In this document: positions 7,787 to 16,085 of the stretch, piece after piece
How the letters are laid out: each line of letters begins with the position of its first letter
Position numbering within the stretch: position 1 is the stretch's first letter
Source: Acholeplasmataceae bacterium
Lineage (GTDB): Bacteria; Bacillota_I; Bacilli_A; Acholeplasmatales; Acholeplasmataceae
Length of the DNA stretch: 45,049 nucleotides
Assembly: GCA_007692425.1 (NCBI GenBank)
Contig: RECG01000021.1
Location: forward strand, 1-45,049
Reading direction: 5' to 3'
The notes under the pieces: model-generated
Seen by the model: the letters and a program-made list of their open reading frames with translations, nothing else
What the model was told of the DNA's origin: nothing
Databases searched by the model: none
Translations under genes and position numbers: made by a program

Positions 7787-9144
7787 ACCCGTTGGTGATC
7801 ATCATCTTCGGATCGACCGGTGATCTTGCCACCCGCAAGCTTTTACCGGCGGTCGCGAAGCTTCATGCGCAACATCAGATTCCTGATGACGTCTGCATCG
7901 TCGCCCTGGGACGTCGCGATTTTGATACGGCGGCTTATTGGCGACATGTCATCAGCCATACCCAACAGCCTGGTGACATCGAATCGATCAAATCACATGT
8001 TGTCTATCGTCAAATCGATCTTGAAACCTGCAATGACTATGATGCACTTGGCGCTTGGCTCGACGACCATGTTGACAAGCATGCGACACGTCTCTTTTAT
8101 CTCGCGCTTGATCCAGGTCTTTTTCCTGTGGTCGCCCGCCATCTTAATGCTTCAAGACTGGTTGAACAAGGCAATGTGTCACATGCCGTTGTCTTTGAAA
8201 AACCGTTTGGCCATGACCTGGCCTCGGCCAGGTCGGTCAACCAATTGCTTTGGACCTTTTTTGACGAACAACAAATCTATCGTATTGACCACTATCTTGG
8301 CAAGGAAATGATTCAAAACATCATGATGGTCCGTTTCGCCAACCGTATTTTCGAAGAAATCTGGCATAACCGTGGCATCAAAAGCGTCAAAATTATCGCG
8401 AAAGAGACCGAAGGTGTGCTTGGCCGCGGTGGTTATTATGATGCTTCAGGGGCCTTGCGTGACATGGTCCAGAGCCATTTATTGCAAATGCTGTCATTGA
8501 TTGCGATGGACGTCCCGTTGTCCTATCGAAGCGAAGATGTCAAGAACGAGAAGGTCAAGGTGCTTGAAAAACTGTCATTTGACAAACATGCGTTGTTGGT
8601 CGGCCAATATGAAGGATATACATCTGAAGCCAATATCCCGGACACATCCCGGACAGAAACTTTTGTCTTCTTGAAAACTTTTGTCAACACGCCCCGTTTC
8701 AAAGGGGTGCCTTTCTATCTCATGACCGGCAAAAAGCTCGATGAAAAAGCGTCCTTGATCACCATCGAGTTCGAAGAGACCAACGAACAACGCAAATGGA
8801 ACCTGCCCTTGTCGACCAACAAGCTTCACATCAAGATCGCGCCCGAGGACGGTGTCGGGCTCGTGCTCAACAGCAAGGTGCCCGGCCTGCGTGATAATGT
8901 CGAGCAGGTCGAACTCGAATATTGCATTGCCTGCCATGCCGTCGGCAACATGTCCGAGGCGTATGAAAAACTGCTTTTGGACATTTATGAAGGACACAAG
9001 ACCTTGTTCACAAGGTGGGATGAAATCGAGACCGCCTGGTCGTTCATCGACAAGGTCGGACAACACCAAGACAAACCAATGGTTTATCGCACGTACGACG
9101 AACTGAGACAAGCCATCATGGCTTTGACGGATGAGGAGATGTGA
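7783..9144 (+). CDS. zwf: Glucose-6-phosphate 1-dehydrogenase
   Basis: Oxidises glucose 6-phosphate to 6-phosphogluconolactone, normally yielding NADPH. The nucleotide-binding motif is IIFGSTGDLATRKLLPA at the N-terminus, and the active-site signature is RIDHYLGKE (residues 167-175). At 453 residues it is slightly shorter than the usual 480-500. It starts inside the end of gnd (ATGA overlap). No lactonase gene is adjacent. NADPH from this step could feed the fatty-acid operon downstream, which is inference. Confidence 0.95.
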   Translation: MNPLVIIIFGSTGDLATRKLLPAVAKLHAQHQIPDDVCIVALGRRDFDTAAYWRHVISHTQQPGDIESIKSHVVYRQIDLETCNDYDALGAWLDDHVDKHATRLFYLALDPGLFPVVARHLNASRLVEQGNVSHAVVFEKPFGHDLASARSVNQLLWTFFDEQQIYRIDHYLGKEMIQNIMMVRFANRIFEEIWHNRGIKSVKIIAKETEGVLGRGGYYDASGALRDMVQSHLLQMLSLIAMDVPLSYRSEDVKNEKVKVLEKLSFDKHALLVGQYEGYTSEANIPDTSRTETFVFLKTFVNTPRFKGVPFYLMTGKKLDEKASLITIEFEETNEQRKWNLPLSTNKLHIKIAPEDGVGLVLNSKVPGLRDNVEQVELEYCIACHAVGNMSEAYEKLLLDIYEGHKTLFTRWDEIETAWSFIDKVGQHQDKPMVYRTYDELRQAIMALTDEEM

Positions 9145-9147
9145 AAC

Positions 9148-9774
9148 ATGACACGATATGATGTTTCAATGGTCATCACACCAGACATGCAGGTCTACAA
9201 GAACAAGCCTGGAAAAAAACCGGTGTTGACGGTCGACAGCGATTTTGACCAGGGAACCACGTATGAGACCCGTCTGACGATGAATCTGCATACCGGCACC
9301 CACATGGATTTTTCCAAACACATGTCACAAGAAGGTGCTGTCTCGGACGGCTTTGATCCGTTTACGCTGATCCGCGCGGTCAGGGTGTTTGATCTGACCG
9401 GTCTACAGGAAGCCATTTCAGCCGATGATCTCATGCCGTTGGCCATCCAATCCGGTGATTTTGTCTTATTCAAGACACGGAACAGCCTGACGGAGCAATT
9501 TGATTTCCGTTTTGTCCATGTTGACGCGTCGGCTGCCCGCCTTTTGGCTGATCTCAAAGTTGACGGTGTCGGTGTCGATGCACTTGGCATCGAACGGGAC
9601 CAACCCGGTTATCCAACCCACAAGACGCTGTTTGATGCAGACATCATCATCATCGAAGGTTTGCGGCTCAAAGCGGTGCCGGCCGGTCGTTACCAGATGA
9701 TTGCGCTCCCCTTGAACATCGATGGTGTCGAGGCGTTGCCTTTGCGGGTTGTCTTGATTGACAACCATGAATAA
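9148..9774 (+). CDS. Cyclase/arylformamidase family metal hydrolase
   Basis: Member of the cyclase family (PF04199, KynB-like), shown by the metal-binding motif HTGTHMDFSKH (H48, H52, D54, H58) and by length (208 residues). The family includes kynurenine formamidase and isatin hydrolase. No other kynurenine gene is present, so the substrate is unknown. It follows zwf after 3 bp with GATGAGGAG as ribosome binding site, and overlaps the next gene, so it is part of the gnd-zwf operon. Confidence 0.85.
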   Translation: MTRYDVSMVITPDMQVYKNKPGKKPVLTVDSDFDQGTTYETRLTMNLHTGTHMDFSKHMSQEGAVSDGFDPFTLIRAVRVFDLTGLQEAISADDLMPLAIQSGDFVLFKTRNSLTEQFDFRFVHVDASAARLLADLKVDGVGVDALGIERDQPGYPTHKTLFDADIIIIEGLRLKAVPAGRYQMIALPLNIDGVEALPLRVVLIDNHE

Positions 9775-10303
9775 GGATCTCATTGTCAAGGCTGTCATGG
9801 CTGACCTTGATGACATTATGGCGCTCAAGGAAGCGACCAGCAAACTGTTGAGACAACGTGGCATCGACCAGTGGCAGCACGAAAACCCGAGCCTTGCCCA
9901 CTTTGTTGAAGACATCGAGAAAGGTGAGTTGTTCCTGATGAGCATCGAAGGAAGATTGGCCGCCATGGCCGCCATCAAGTCAGGCAACGAACCGACTTAT
10001 GACATCATCTACGGCGGACCGTGGGGCGGCAAGCCACCTTATGTCACCATTCATCGTCTGGCGGTCGAGGCATCATATCTGGGCCTGGGCCTGGCCGAGG
10101 CGATGTTACGTTATGCCGAAGCGCTTGCAAGACAGCAAGATGTCCGTTTCATCCGGATTGACACCCATCGGGACAATCAACCGGCCCAAAGGCTTTTTGA
10201 ACGCATGGGATATGTCAAACGGGGATGGATCTATCTGGGTCCTCAACCAGACGACAGACACAGATTGGCATATGATAAATACATTGAAGGGAGCGCATCA
10301 TGA
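9767..10303 (+). CDS. GNAT family N-acetyltransferase
   Basis: A 178-residue acetyl-CoA-dependent acetyltransferase; acceptor unknown. The acetyl-CoA binding region is the segment HRLAVEASYLGLGLAEAML, followed by the strand and helix IRIDTHRDNQPAQRLFERMGY, typical of motifs A and B of the GNAT fold. The ATG at 9767 overlaps the end of the cyclase gene by 8 bp; an in-frame TTG at 9758 is the alternative. The next gene overlaps by 4 bp, continuing the operon. Confidence 0.88.
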   Translation: MNKDLIVKAVMADLDDIMALKEATSKLLRQRGIDQWQHENPSLAHFVEDIEKGELFLMSIEGRLAAMAAIKSGNEPTYDIIYGGPWGGKPPYVTIHRLAVEASYLGLGLAEAMLRYAEALARQQDVRFIRIDTHRDNQPAQRLFERMGYVKRGWIYLGPQPDDRHRLAYDKYIEGSAS

Positions 10304-11223
10304 TCATTCATGTCGATCAAAGATCGATGACTTCAGAGAGTATCGATAAACTTGCCAAACGTTTTCCTGACATCAACTTCGTGTTGGATGCAGACGCCAG
10401 TCATGAAGCCGAAGCGATTTTCGCCATGCCGTATTTTTTCAAAGAAAAAAGGTTGAAAGATTATCCGCATCTTAAATGGATCCAGAATCTCGCCGCCGGT
10501 TATGACAAGGTCGAAATGGAGTATATCCGCAAGCGCGGCATCATTTTTTGTAATGCCCGTGATGTCTACAGCACACAAATCGCTGAGGATGTCTTCGCCA
10601 AGATTCTTGACTTCAACCGGCATCTATATACCTATCATCAGCAAATGCCCAAAGGTGACTGGCGCCGTCATCAGGTCCATCATGAAATCGCCCGTGCGAC
10701 TGTCGGCATCATCGGTACCGGGTCGATCGCATCTGCGGTCGCCAAAAGGATGCAGGCCTTTGAAGCCACCTTATTGGGCTATCGCCGAAGAAACGAACCG
10801 GTTCCTTATTTTGATGACATCTACACGGGCCGGCAAGGTCTCTTGGCGATGTTGTCACGAAGCGATTATGTCATCGTGACCGCCGCGCTCAATGATGACA
10901 CGCGTCATGTGTTGGATGATGAGGCTTTCGATCATATGAAAGCAAATGCGTTCGTGGTCAATATCGCAAGGGGTGAACTGATCGACCAGGACGCCTTGGT
11001 CCGCGCACTCGCCTCCAAGAAGATTGCCGGTGCCGGACTGGATGTGACCACACCGGAGCCTTTGCCGCCGGATCATCCGCTCTGGCAGTTTGAACAAGTA
11101 CTCATCACACCACATGCCTCCAGTGAAAGTCCTTATGTCCATGAAAGACTAGATGACCTGGTGCATGAGAACTTGAGCCGCTACCTTCATGACGAACGAC
11201 TGCTCAACATCATTGATGAGTGA
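10300..11223 (+). CDS. D-isomer-specific 2-hydroxyacid dehydrogenase
   Basis: NAD(P)-dependent reduction of a 2-oxoacid or the reverse. The 307-residue protein has the Rossmann motif VGIIGTGSIASAVA and the full catalytic triad: R224 (NIARGELID), E253 (TTPEPLPPDHPLW) and H272 (TPHASSES). It resembles the glyoxylate/hydroxypyruvate reductase branch with a short N-terminal domain, but the substrate is not fixed by sequence. It is last in the operon and is followed by a terminator. Confidence 0.9.
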   Translation: MIIHVDQRSMTSESIDKLAKRFPDINFVLDADASHEAEAIFAMPYFFKEKRLKDYPHLKWIQNLAAGYDKVEMEYIRKRGIIFCNARDVYSTQIAEDVFAKILDFNRHLYTYHQQMPKGDWRRHQVHHEIARATVGIIGTGSIASAVAKRMQAFEATLLGYRRRNEPVPYFDDIYTGRQGLLAMLSRSDYVIVTAALNDDTRHVLDDEAFDHMKANAFVVNIARGELIDQDALVRALASKKIAGAGLDVTTPEPLPPDHPLWQFEQVLITPHASSESPYVHERLDDLVHENLSRYLHDERLLNIIDE

Positions 11224-11230
11224 AGAGGAA

Positions 11231-11259
11231 AGTGATGATCTATGATCATTGCTTTTTTT
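11231..11259 (+). terminator. Terminator after the 2-hydroxyacid dehydrogenase gene
   Basis: AGTGATGATC (11231-11240) pairs with GATCATTGCT (11244-11253) over ten positions, two of them G-T, then a T-run. Confidence 0.75.
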
Positions 11260-11273
11260 AATTGTCAAAAAAG

Positions 11274-11288
11274 TGTAAATCGTTTACA
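11274..11288 (+). promoter_or_regulatory. Inverted repeat upstream of the fatty-acid promoter
   Basis: TGTAAA-TCG-TTTACA is a perfect 6-3-6 inverted repeat 13 bp upstream of the -35 hexamer, a possible protein-binding site. Confidence 0.4.
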
Positions 11289-11298
11289 TCGCACATCG

Positions 11299-11314
11299 TG
11301 TTGACAAATCAACA
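11299..11314 (+). promoter_or_regulatory. Inverted repeat over the -35 of the fatty-acid promoter
   Basis: TGTTGA-CAAA-TCAACA is a perfect 6-4-6 inverted repeat that contains the -35 hexamer. A protein bound here would block RNA polymerase. Confidence 0.4.
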
Positions 11315-11328
11315 AAATATGATAGAAT
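11301..11328 (+). promoter_or_regulatory. Promoter of the fatty-acid synthesis operon
   Basis: Consensus TTGACA (11301-11306), 16-bp spacer, TAGAAT (11323-11328). This is the strongest -35 in the window and is suited to the twelve-gene operon that follows. Transcription should start near 11335. Confidence 0.8.
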
Positions 11329-11342
11329 GATAGCAGTTATTA

Positions 11343-11357
11343 TTTTGAATATCAAAA
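11343..11357 (+). promoter_or_regulatory. FabT-like operator in the fatty-acid operon leader
   Basis: TTTTGA-ATA-TCAAAA is a perfect 6-3-6 inverted repeat just downstream of the predicted start site. It resembles the FabT site of lactic acid bacteria (TTTGA followed by about three bases and TCAAA). No fabT or fapR gene lies in the window. Confidence 0.5.
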
Positions 11358-11394
11358 CAATGTTTTTTAGACACGTCAAGAAAGGGGGACCATC

Positions 11395-11625
11395 ATGATC
11401 TTTAAGAAAGTTGTTGAAGTCATCAGTGACGAACTCATCATCCGCCAAAATGAGATTTCGGCAACGACCAGGCTAAGGGAAGATCTCAATGTCGACAGTC
11501 TCGATGTCGTTGAGCTCATCACCGACCTTGAACACATTTTCAAGGTCACCATCAGTGACGAAGAAGCGGCAGCGCTTAGAACCGTTGGCGACATTGTCAA
11601 CCTTTTGGAATCATATCAGCGGTAA
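11395..11625 (+). CDS. acpP: Acyl carrier protein
   Basis: A 76-residue acidic protein that carries the growing acyl chain on 4'-phosphopantetheine. The attachment serine is S35 in VDSLDVVELI, the canonical DSL motif. It has the expected four-helix size and charge. AAAGGGGG upstream is a strong ribosome binding site. First gene of the operon, with accB after 31 bp. Placing acpP ahead of the acc genes differs from the common clostridial fabH-acpP-fabK order. Confidence 0.95.
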   Translation: MIFKKVVEVISDELIIRQNEISATTRLREDLNVDSLDVVELITDLEHIFKVTISDEEAAALRTVGDIVNLLESYQR

Positions 11626-11656
11626 CCGAACACTTCAAACATAGGGAAACCAGCGT

Positions 11657-12109
11657 ATGAAAATCAAAGAAATCCAGAGCATCATCAAGGATTTTGAGTC
11701 TTCCAATCTGATGTCGCTTGAAATCGAAACCGATGCTTTTAAACTAAAACTATCCAAAAATAAAAACGACCAAGTCGTTGTTGAAAACGAAAACGAAATC
11801 AAGACAGAAGAAATCAACCAACCCGTCATCCAAGAACAAACTGTGGAAGTGAATACCCATGCGGATCTGACACCGATCAAATCACCCCTTGTCGGCACTT
11901 TTTATGCTGCAGCGACGCCCAAAGGCAAGCCTTTCGTCGCCATTGGCCAGGAAATCAAAAAAGGGCAGGTCGTCTGCATCATCGAAGCGATGAAAATCAT
12001 GAATGAGATTACCGCTCCGACCAACGGACTCGTCAAGGAAATCGTGGTCAACAACGGTGATGTCGTCGGATACGACCAGGTGCTGATGCGTGTCGGTGAG
12101 CCGGGATGA
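11657..12109 (+). CDS. accB: Biotin carboxyl carrier protein of acetyl-CoA carboxylase
   Basis: Carries biotin between the carboxylase and transferase halves of acetyl-CoA carboxylase. The biotinylated lysine is K113 in EAMKIMNEI. Domains: an N-terminal helical segment, a flexible Glu/Asn/Val-rich linker (about residues 36-72) and the C-terminal biotinyl domain starting at SPLVGTFY. The 150-residue length is normal. The stop overlaps accC by 4 bp. BirA at the operon's end is the likely biotinylating enzyme. Confidence 0.95.
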   Translation: MKIKEIQSIIKDFESSNLMSLEIETDAFKLKLSKNKNDQVVVENENEIKTEEINQPVIQEQTVEVNTHADLTPIKSPLVGTFYAAATPKGKPFVAIGQEIKKGQVVCIIEAMKIMNEITAPTNGLVKEIVVNNGDVVGYDQVLMRVGEPG

Positions 12110-13467
12110 AAAGTAAAATCCTGATTGCCAACCGCGGCGAGATCGCCGTCCGCATCATCCGGGCCTGTAAAGAACTCGGCATTCCGTGTGTGGCGGTCTA
12201 CTCGACCGCCGACAAGGACAGTCTGCATGTCAAACTGGCTGATGAAGCCGTCTGTATTGGCGGCAACAGCAGCAAGGAAAGCTATTTGAATGTCCATCAT
12301 GTCTTAAGCGCAGCCATTGCCACCGGATGCAACGCCATCCATCCCGGCTATGGCTTTTTGGCTGAAAATGCCGCATTCGTCGATATGGTCGATGAATGCG
12401 GCATCACCTTTATCGGTCCCTCGGCATCATCCATCAAGCTGATTGGCGACAAGGCTTCAGCCCGGCAAATCGCCATCAAAAGCGGCGTCCCCGTGGTCGA
12501 AGGCAGTGATGGTGTGATTCAAGATGTCAAAGAAGGACTCAAAGTCGCTAAAAAAATTGGCTATCCAGTCATGATCAAAGCCTCTAGCGGAGGCGGCGGC
12601 AGGGGCATCACCATCGTCAGGTCGGATGATGAGTTCGCGCTTGCTTTTGAACGGACGCAGCTCGAAGCGGCGTCCAGTTTCGGTGATGATTCGCTTTATG
12701 TCGAAAAGTTCATCGACGCGCCACGCCATATTGAAATTCAAATCATGGCAGACACGCTTGGCAACATCGTTCATCTTTATGAACGTGACTGTTCCATCCA
12801 GAGAAGGAACCAGAAAATCATCGAAGAAGCGCCTTCCGTGGCGGTCAACGATATGCTCAGGCGACGGATCGGTGCGGCTGCGGTCAAACTGGCAAAAGCG
12901 ATTCAGTATGTCAATGCCGGCACGGTTGAGTTCCTGGTTGACCCCAAGGGTAATTTTTATTTCATTGAAATGAACACCCGCATCCAGGTCGAACATCCCG
13001 TGACAGAGATGATCACCGGCATCGATATTGTCAAAGAACAGATCAAAATCGCTTTTGGCAAGGAGTTGTCCTTCAAACAACGCGATGTCCGCATCAACGG
13101 TCATGCCATCGAATGTCGGATCAATGCTGAAGATCCGCTCAGGAACTTCGCACCGTCACCGGGTAAGATCCACAACATCCTATTCCCTGGCGGGTTGGGT
13201 GTCCGGATCGACACGCATATTTACAACGGTTATGAAGTCCCACCTTTTTATGATTCATTGCTGGCTAAACTGATTGTTCATGCACCGACGCGTAAAGAAG
13301 CAATCCGCAAGATGCGGGTCGCCCTTGAACAGTTCGCCATCGAAGGCATCACCAGCAATGTCGAATATCAGTATGTCATCATGCACAGTCCCGATTTCAT
13401 CAAAGGCAACATTGACACGGGCTTCATCGCCCGTCTCAATGTCCAATTGGAAGGTGCAATCAAATGA
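12106..13467 (+). CDS. accC: Biotin carboxylase subunit of acetyl-CoA carboxylase
   Basis: ATP-dependent carboxylation of the biotin on AccB. The 453-residue protein begins with KILIANRGEIAVRIIRA, has the ATP-grasp glycine loop KASSGGGGRGI, and the catalytic region FYFIEMNTRIQVEHPVTE, all diagnostic of biotin carboxylase. It overlaps accB and accD by 4 bp each, consistent with stoichiometric synthesis of the complex. Confidence 0.97.
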   Translation: MKSKILIANRGEIAVRIIRACKELGIPCVAVYSTADKDSLHVKLADEAVCIGGNSSKESYLNVHHVLSAAIATGCNAIHPGYGFLAENAAFVDMVDECGITFIGPSASSIKLIGDKASARQIAIKSGVPVVEGSDGVIQDVKEGLKVAKKIGYPVMIKASSGGGGRGITIVRSDDEFALAFERTQLEAASSFGDDSLYVEKFIDAPRHIEIQIMADTLGNIVHLYERDCSIQRRNQKIIEEAPSVAVNDMLRRRIGAAAVKLAKAIQYVNAGTVEFLVDPKGNFYFIEMNTRIQVEHPVTEMITGIDIVKEQIKIAFGKELSFKQRDVRINGHAIECRINAEDPLRNFAPSPGKIHNILFPGGLGVRIDTHIYNGYEVPPFYDSLLAKLIVHAPTRKEAIRKMRVALEQFAIEGITSNVEYQYVIMHSPDFIKGNIDTGFIARLNVQLEGAIK

Positions 13468-14348
13468 ACCATTTTTTGGATGAACGTAAACGTAAAATGG
13501 AAGCATTGCAACAAGCGATTCGTAAAAAGGAGACCGTCCATCATATCCGTGAGGTCCCGGATGGCCTTTTCATCAAATGCGATCATTGCGGTGCCGCTTT
13601 GTATGAAAAAATCATCGAAGCCAACTTCAGCATTTGTCCACAGTGTGATTTTCATTTCCGCATCCATGCCAAGAAACGTCTTGATCTGACTGTTGACCAA
13701 GGCAGTTTCACAGCCATTGACGACCACCTCGTCTCACAAAATCCACTTGGCATGCCAGGGTATGAAGACAAGATCAAGGTCGGTCAAAAACTGACAGGCA
13801 TGAAAGAAGCATTTTTGAGCGGCACCGCGACCATTGTCGGCATGCCTTGTGCCATCGGTATTCTTGATAGTGGCTTCATGATGGGCAGCATGGGCAGTGT
13901 CGTCGGCGAAAAGGTCACCCGTCTGATCGAACTCGCCATCAAGAAAAGATTACCACTGATCATCTTTTCCGCCTCTGGCGGTGCGCGCATGCAGGAGGGT
14001 ATCCTGTCATTGATGCAGATGGTCAAGACCAGTGGTGCACTCTATCGCTTGGACCGTGAAGGCTTGCTTTTCATCAGTGTGATGACCAATCCGACCACCG
14101 GTGGTGTGGCAGCCAGTTTTGCCTCTTTGGGTGACATCAACATCGCTGAGAAATCATCGTTGATCGGCTTTGCCGGTGCCCGTGTGATCAAGCAGACCAT
14201 CCGTCAGGATCTACCAGAAGGTTTTCAGACGGATGAGTTTCAAAAAGCACATGGCCAGGTCGACCTGGTCATCCATCGCAAGGCGATGCGCAAGACGCTC
14301 CATCACCTGCTCGTCCTTCATCAACCGAAGGAGGTGCGTCATGGCTAA
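13464..14348 (+). CDS. accD: Acetyl-CoA carboxylase carboxyltransferase, beta subunit
   Basis: Transfers the carboxyl group from biotin to acetyl-CoA together with AccA. The N-terminal zinc ribbon is present (CDHC and CPQC pairs, about residues 36-58), followed by the crotonase-like carboxyltransferase core (SASGGARMQEG, MTNPTTGGVAASFA). At 294 residues it is of normal length. It starts in the end of accC and overlaps accA by 8 bp. Confidence 0.96.
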   Translation: MNHFLDERKRKMEALQQAIRKKETVHHIREVPDGLFIKCDHCGAALYEKIIEANFSICPQCDFHFRIHAKKRLDLTVDQGSFTAIDDHLVSQNPLGMPGYEDKIKVGQKLTGMKEAFLSGTATIVGMPCAIGILDSGFMMGSMGSVVGEKVTRLIELAIKKRLPLIIFSASGGARMQEGILSLMQMVKTSGALYRLDREGLLFISVMTNPTTGGVAASFASLGDINIAEKSSLIGFAGARVIKQTIRQDLPEGFQTDEFQKAHGQVDLVIHRKAMRKTLHHLLVLHQPKEVRHG

Positions 14349-15168
14349 ACATCCGGCCTGGGAGAAGGTCAAATTGGCCCGTCACCCCCAACGACCGACC
14401 GGTAAAAAGCTGGTTCAAGCGTTGTTTCCTGATTTCATCGAACTTTCCGGTGACCGTCTTTTTCGCGATGACAGTGCTATTGTGGCCGGCATCGCCACCT
14501 TTCATGGCATGCCTGTCACTGTCATCGCCGAGGAAAAGGGAATCGGCACGGAAGACAAGATCCAACGCAATTTCGGCATGCCGCATCCTGAAGGTTACCG
14601 GAAAGCGCGTCGCCTCATGATGCAGGCGGAGAAATTCAATCGTCCGATCATCACGATCATCGATACGCCAGGTGCATATCCCGGCATCGGGGCTGAAGAA
14701 CGTGGACAAGCCCAGGCGATTGCCGAGAATCTGAAGACGATGATGGCGCTTAGAACGCCGATCATTGTCATCGTCTTGAGTGAAGGCGGTTCCGGTGGCG
14801 CATTGGCCATCGGCGTCGGTGATGAACTGCTGATGTTTGAAAATGCTGTTTACTCGATCATTTCACCAGAGGGGTTTGCCTCGATTGTTTATAAAGACAG
14901 CACACGGGCTGATGAAGCGGCCGAACTCATGAAGCTGACCGCCGCCGATCTCAAAAAGCTGAAGGTCATCGATCATGTCATCAAGGAAGGCCCCGGTCTG
15001 CATGTCGATCCCGATATCGGCTTTGAACATGTGCGTGAGCGCCTGCTGGACAGTTTGCATAAACTTGATCAGGTCAATCCTGATAAAATGCTTGAAAAAC
15101 GTTATCAAAAGTTTCGACGGATGGGCGTTTTTGAAGAAGAAGGAGACATCCATGAGACCCAGGATTAA
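14341..15168 (+). CDS. accA: Acetyl-CoA carboxylase carboxyltransferase, alpha subunit
   Basis: Partner of AccD in forming malonyl-CoA. Signatures include ELSGDRLFRDD, TPGAYPGIGAEERGQ and SEGGSGGALAIGVGD. The ATG at 14341 has a perfect GAAGGAGGTG site upstream; the open frame continues further upstream, but that part lies within accD and lacks AccA sequence. The protein is 275 residues, shorter than the 315-residue E. coli subunit at the N-terminus, as in many Firmicutes. It overlaps fabH by 17 bp. Confidence 0.95.
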   Translation: MAKHPAWEKVKLARHPQRPTGKKLVQALFPDFIELSGDRLFRDDSAIVAGIATFHGMPVTVIAEEKGIGTEDKIQRNFGMPHPEGYRKARRLMMQAEKFNRPIITIIDTPGAYPGIGAEERGQAQAIAENLKTMMALRTPIIVIVLSEGGSGGALAIGVGDELLMFENAVYSIISPEGFASIVYKDSTRADEAAELMKLTAADLKKLKVIDHVIKEGPGLHVDPDIGFEHVRERLLDSLHKLDQVNPDKMLEKRYQKFRRMGVFEEEGDIHETQD

Positions 15169-16081
15169 AGTTATCTCAACCGGCAAATATGTGCCGCCCC
15201 ATATCATCACCAACGCTGAGTTGGAAACACTGGTCGAGACATCGAGCGAATGGATTGTCTCAAGAACCGGAATTTTACGCCGTCGTAAAGCCATCAATGA
15301 AGATGCGAGTGATATGGCATGCAAGGCTGCCATGGCAGCCATTGACAAAAGCGGTTATGACAAAAAGAAGATTGATCTGATCGTGGTGGCCACCATCACG
15401 GGTGACCAGATGACGCCTTCAACCGCCAATTTCGTACAAGGCAAGCTCGGACTGGACCATGAGGTCATGAGTTTTGATGTGAATGCCGCCTGCAGCGGAT
15501 TCATGTATGCCCTTGAGGTGGCCTCGTCGCTTTTGGAAAGCGGCAAGTTCAAGGCCGCCTTGGTGATCGGCACCGAACGTCTGACCAAGATTGTCGACTA
15601 TACCGACCGCAACACCTGCGTCTTGTTTGGTGATGGCGCCGGTGCGATGATCATCGAACCTTCCACGGCTGCATCTGATGAAACATATTTCTATAATGCC
15701 GCACGGAGCGATCAAAACGACACATTAACTGTCAAACGCTACATCGAAATGGATGGACGCAAGGTCTATCTGTTTGCCGTTGATATCATGGAAAAAAGCA
15801 TCAGAAAGATTTTGGCTGAAGCTGAATTGTCACTTGACGACATCGACATCATCATCCCTCATCAAGCCAACGAGCGGATCATCACGGCGGTTGCCAAAGC
15901 CATGAAACTGCCTATCGACAAGTTCATGCTTAATTTAAGCGAATATGGCAACACATCGGCTGCCAGCATTCCCATTTCCATCGCCGAATATCTTGACCAG
16001 GCCAAACAGGGTGCCAAACGGATCCTTTTGGTCGGTTTCGGTGGCGGTTACACATGGGGAAGCGCCATCTTGAAGGTGTGA
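15152..16081 (+). CDS. fabH: 3-oxoacyl-ACP synthase III
   Basis: Starts each fatty acid by condensing a CoA primer with malonyl-ACP; its primer preference largely sets straight versus branched chains. The catalytic triad is C114 (NAACSGF), H237 (PHQANERI) and N267 (GNTSAASIP). The protein is 309 residues from the ATG at 15152, which has GAAGGAGA upstream; longer open frame before this is accA sequence. Primer choice cannot be read from the sequence here. Confidence 0.96.
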   Translation: MRPRIKVISTGKYVPPHIITNAELETLVETSSEWIVSRTGILRRRKAINEDASDMACKAAMAAIDKSGYDKKKIDLIVVATITGDQMTPSTANFVQGKLGLDHEVMSFDVNAACSGFMYALEVASSLLESGKFKAALVIGTERLTKIVDYTDRNTCVLFGDGAGAMIIEPSTAASDETYFYNAARSDQNDTLTVKRYIEMDGRKVYLFAVDIMEKSIRKILAEAELSLDDIDIIIPHQANERIITAVAKAMKLPIDKFMLNLSEYGNTSAASIPISIAEYLDQAKQGAKRILLVGFGGGYTWGSAILKV

Positions 16082-16085
16082 AGGC

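Noticed and set aside
8575-9111. Long minus-strand frame opposite zwf (178 codons)
   Set aside because: zwf is certain on the plus strand; the antisense frame follows from codon bias and has no homology I recognise.
11902-12300. Minus-strand frame spanning the accB-accC junction
   Set aside because: It lies opposite two conserved genes, with no promoter or ribosome binding site of its own.
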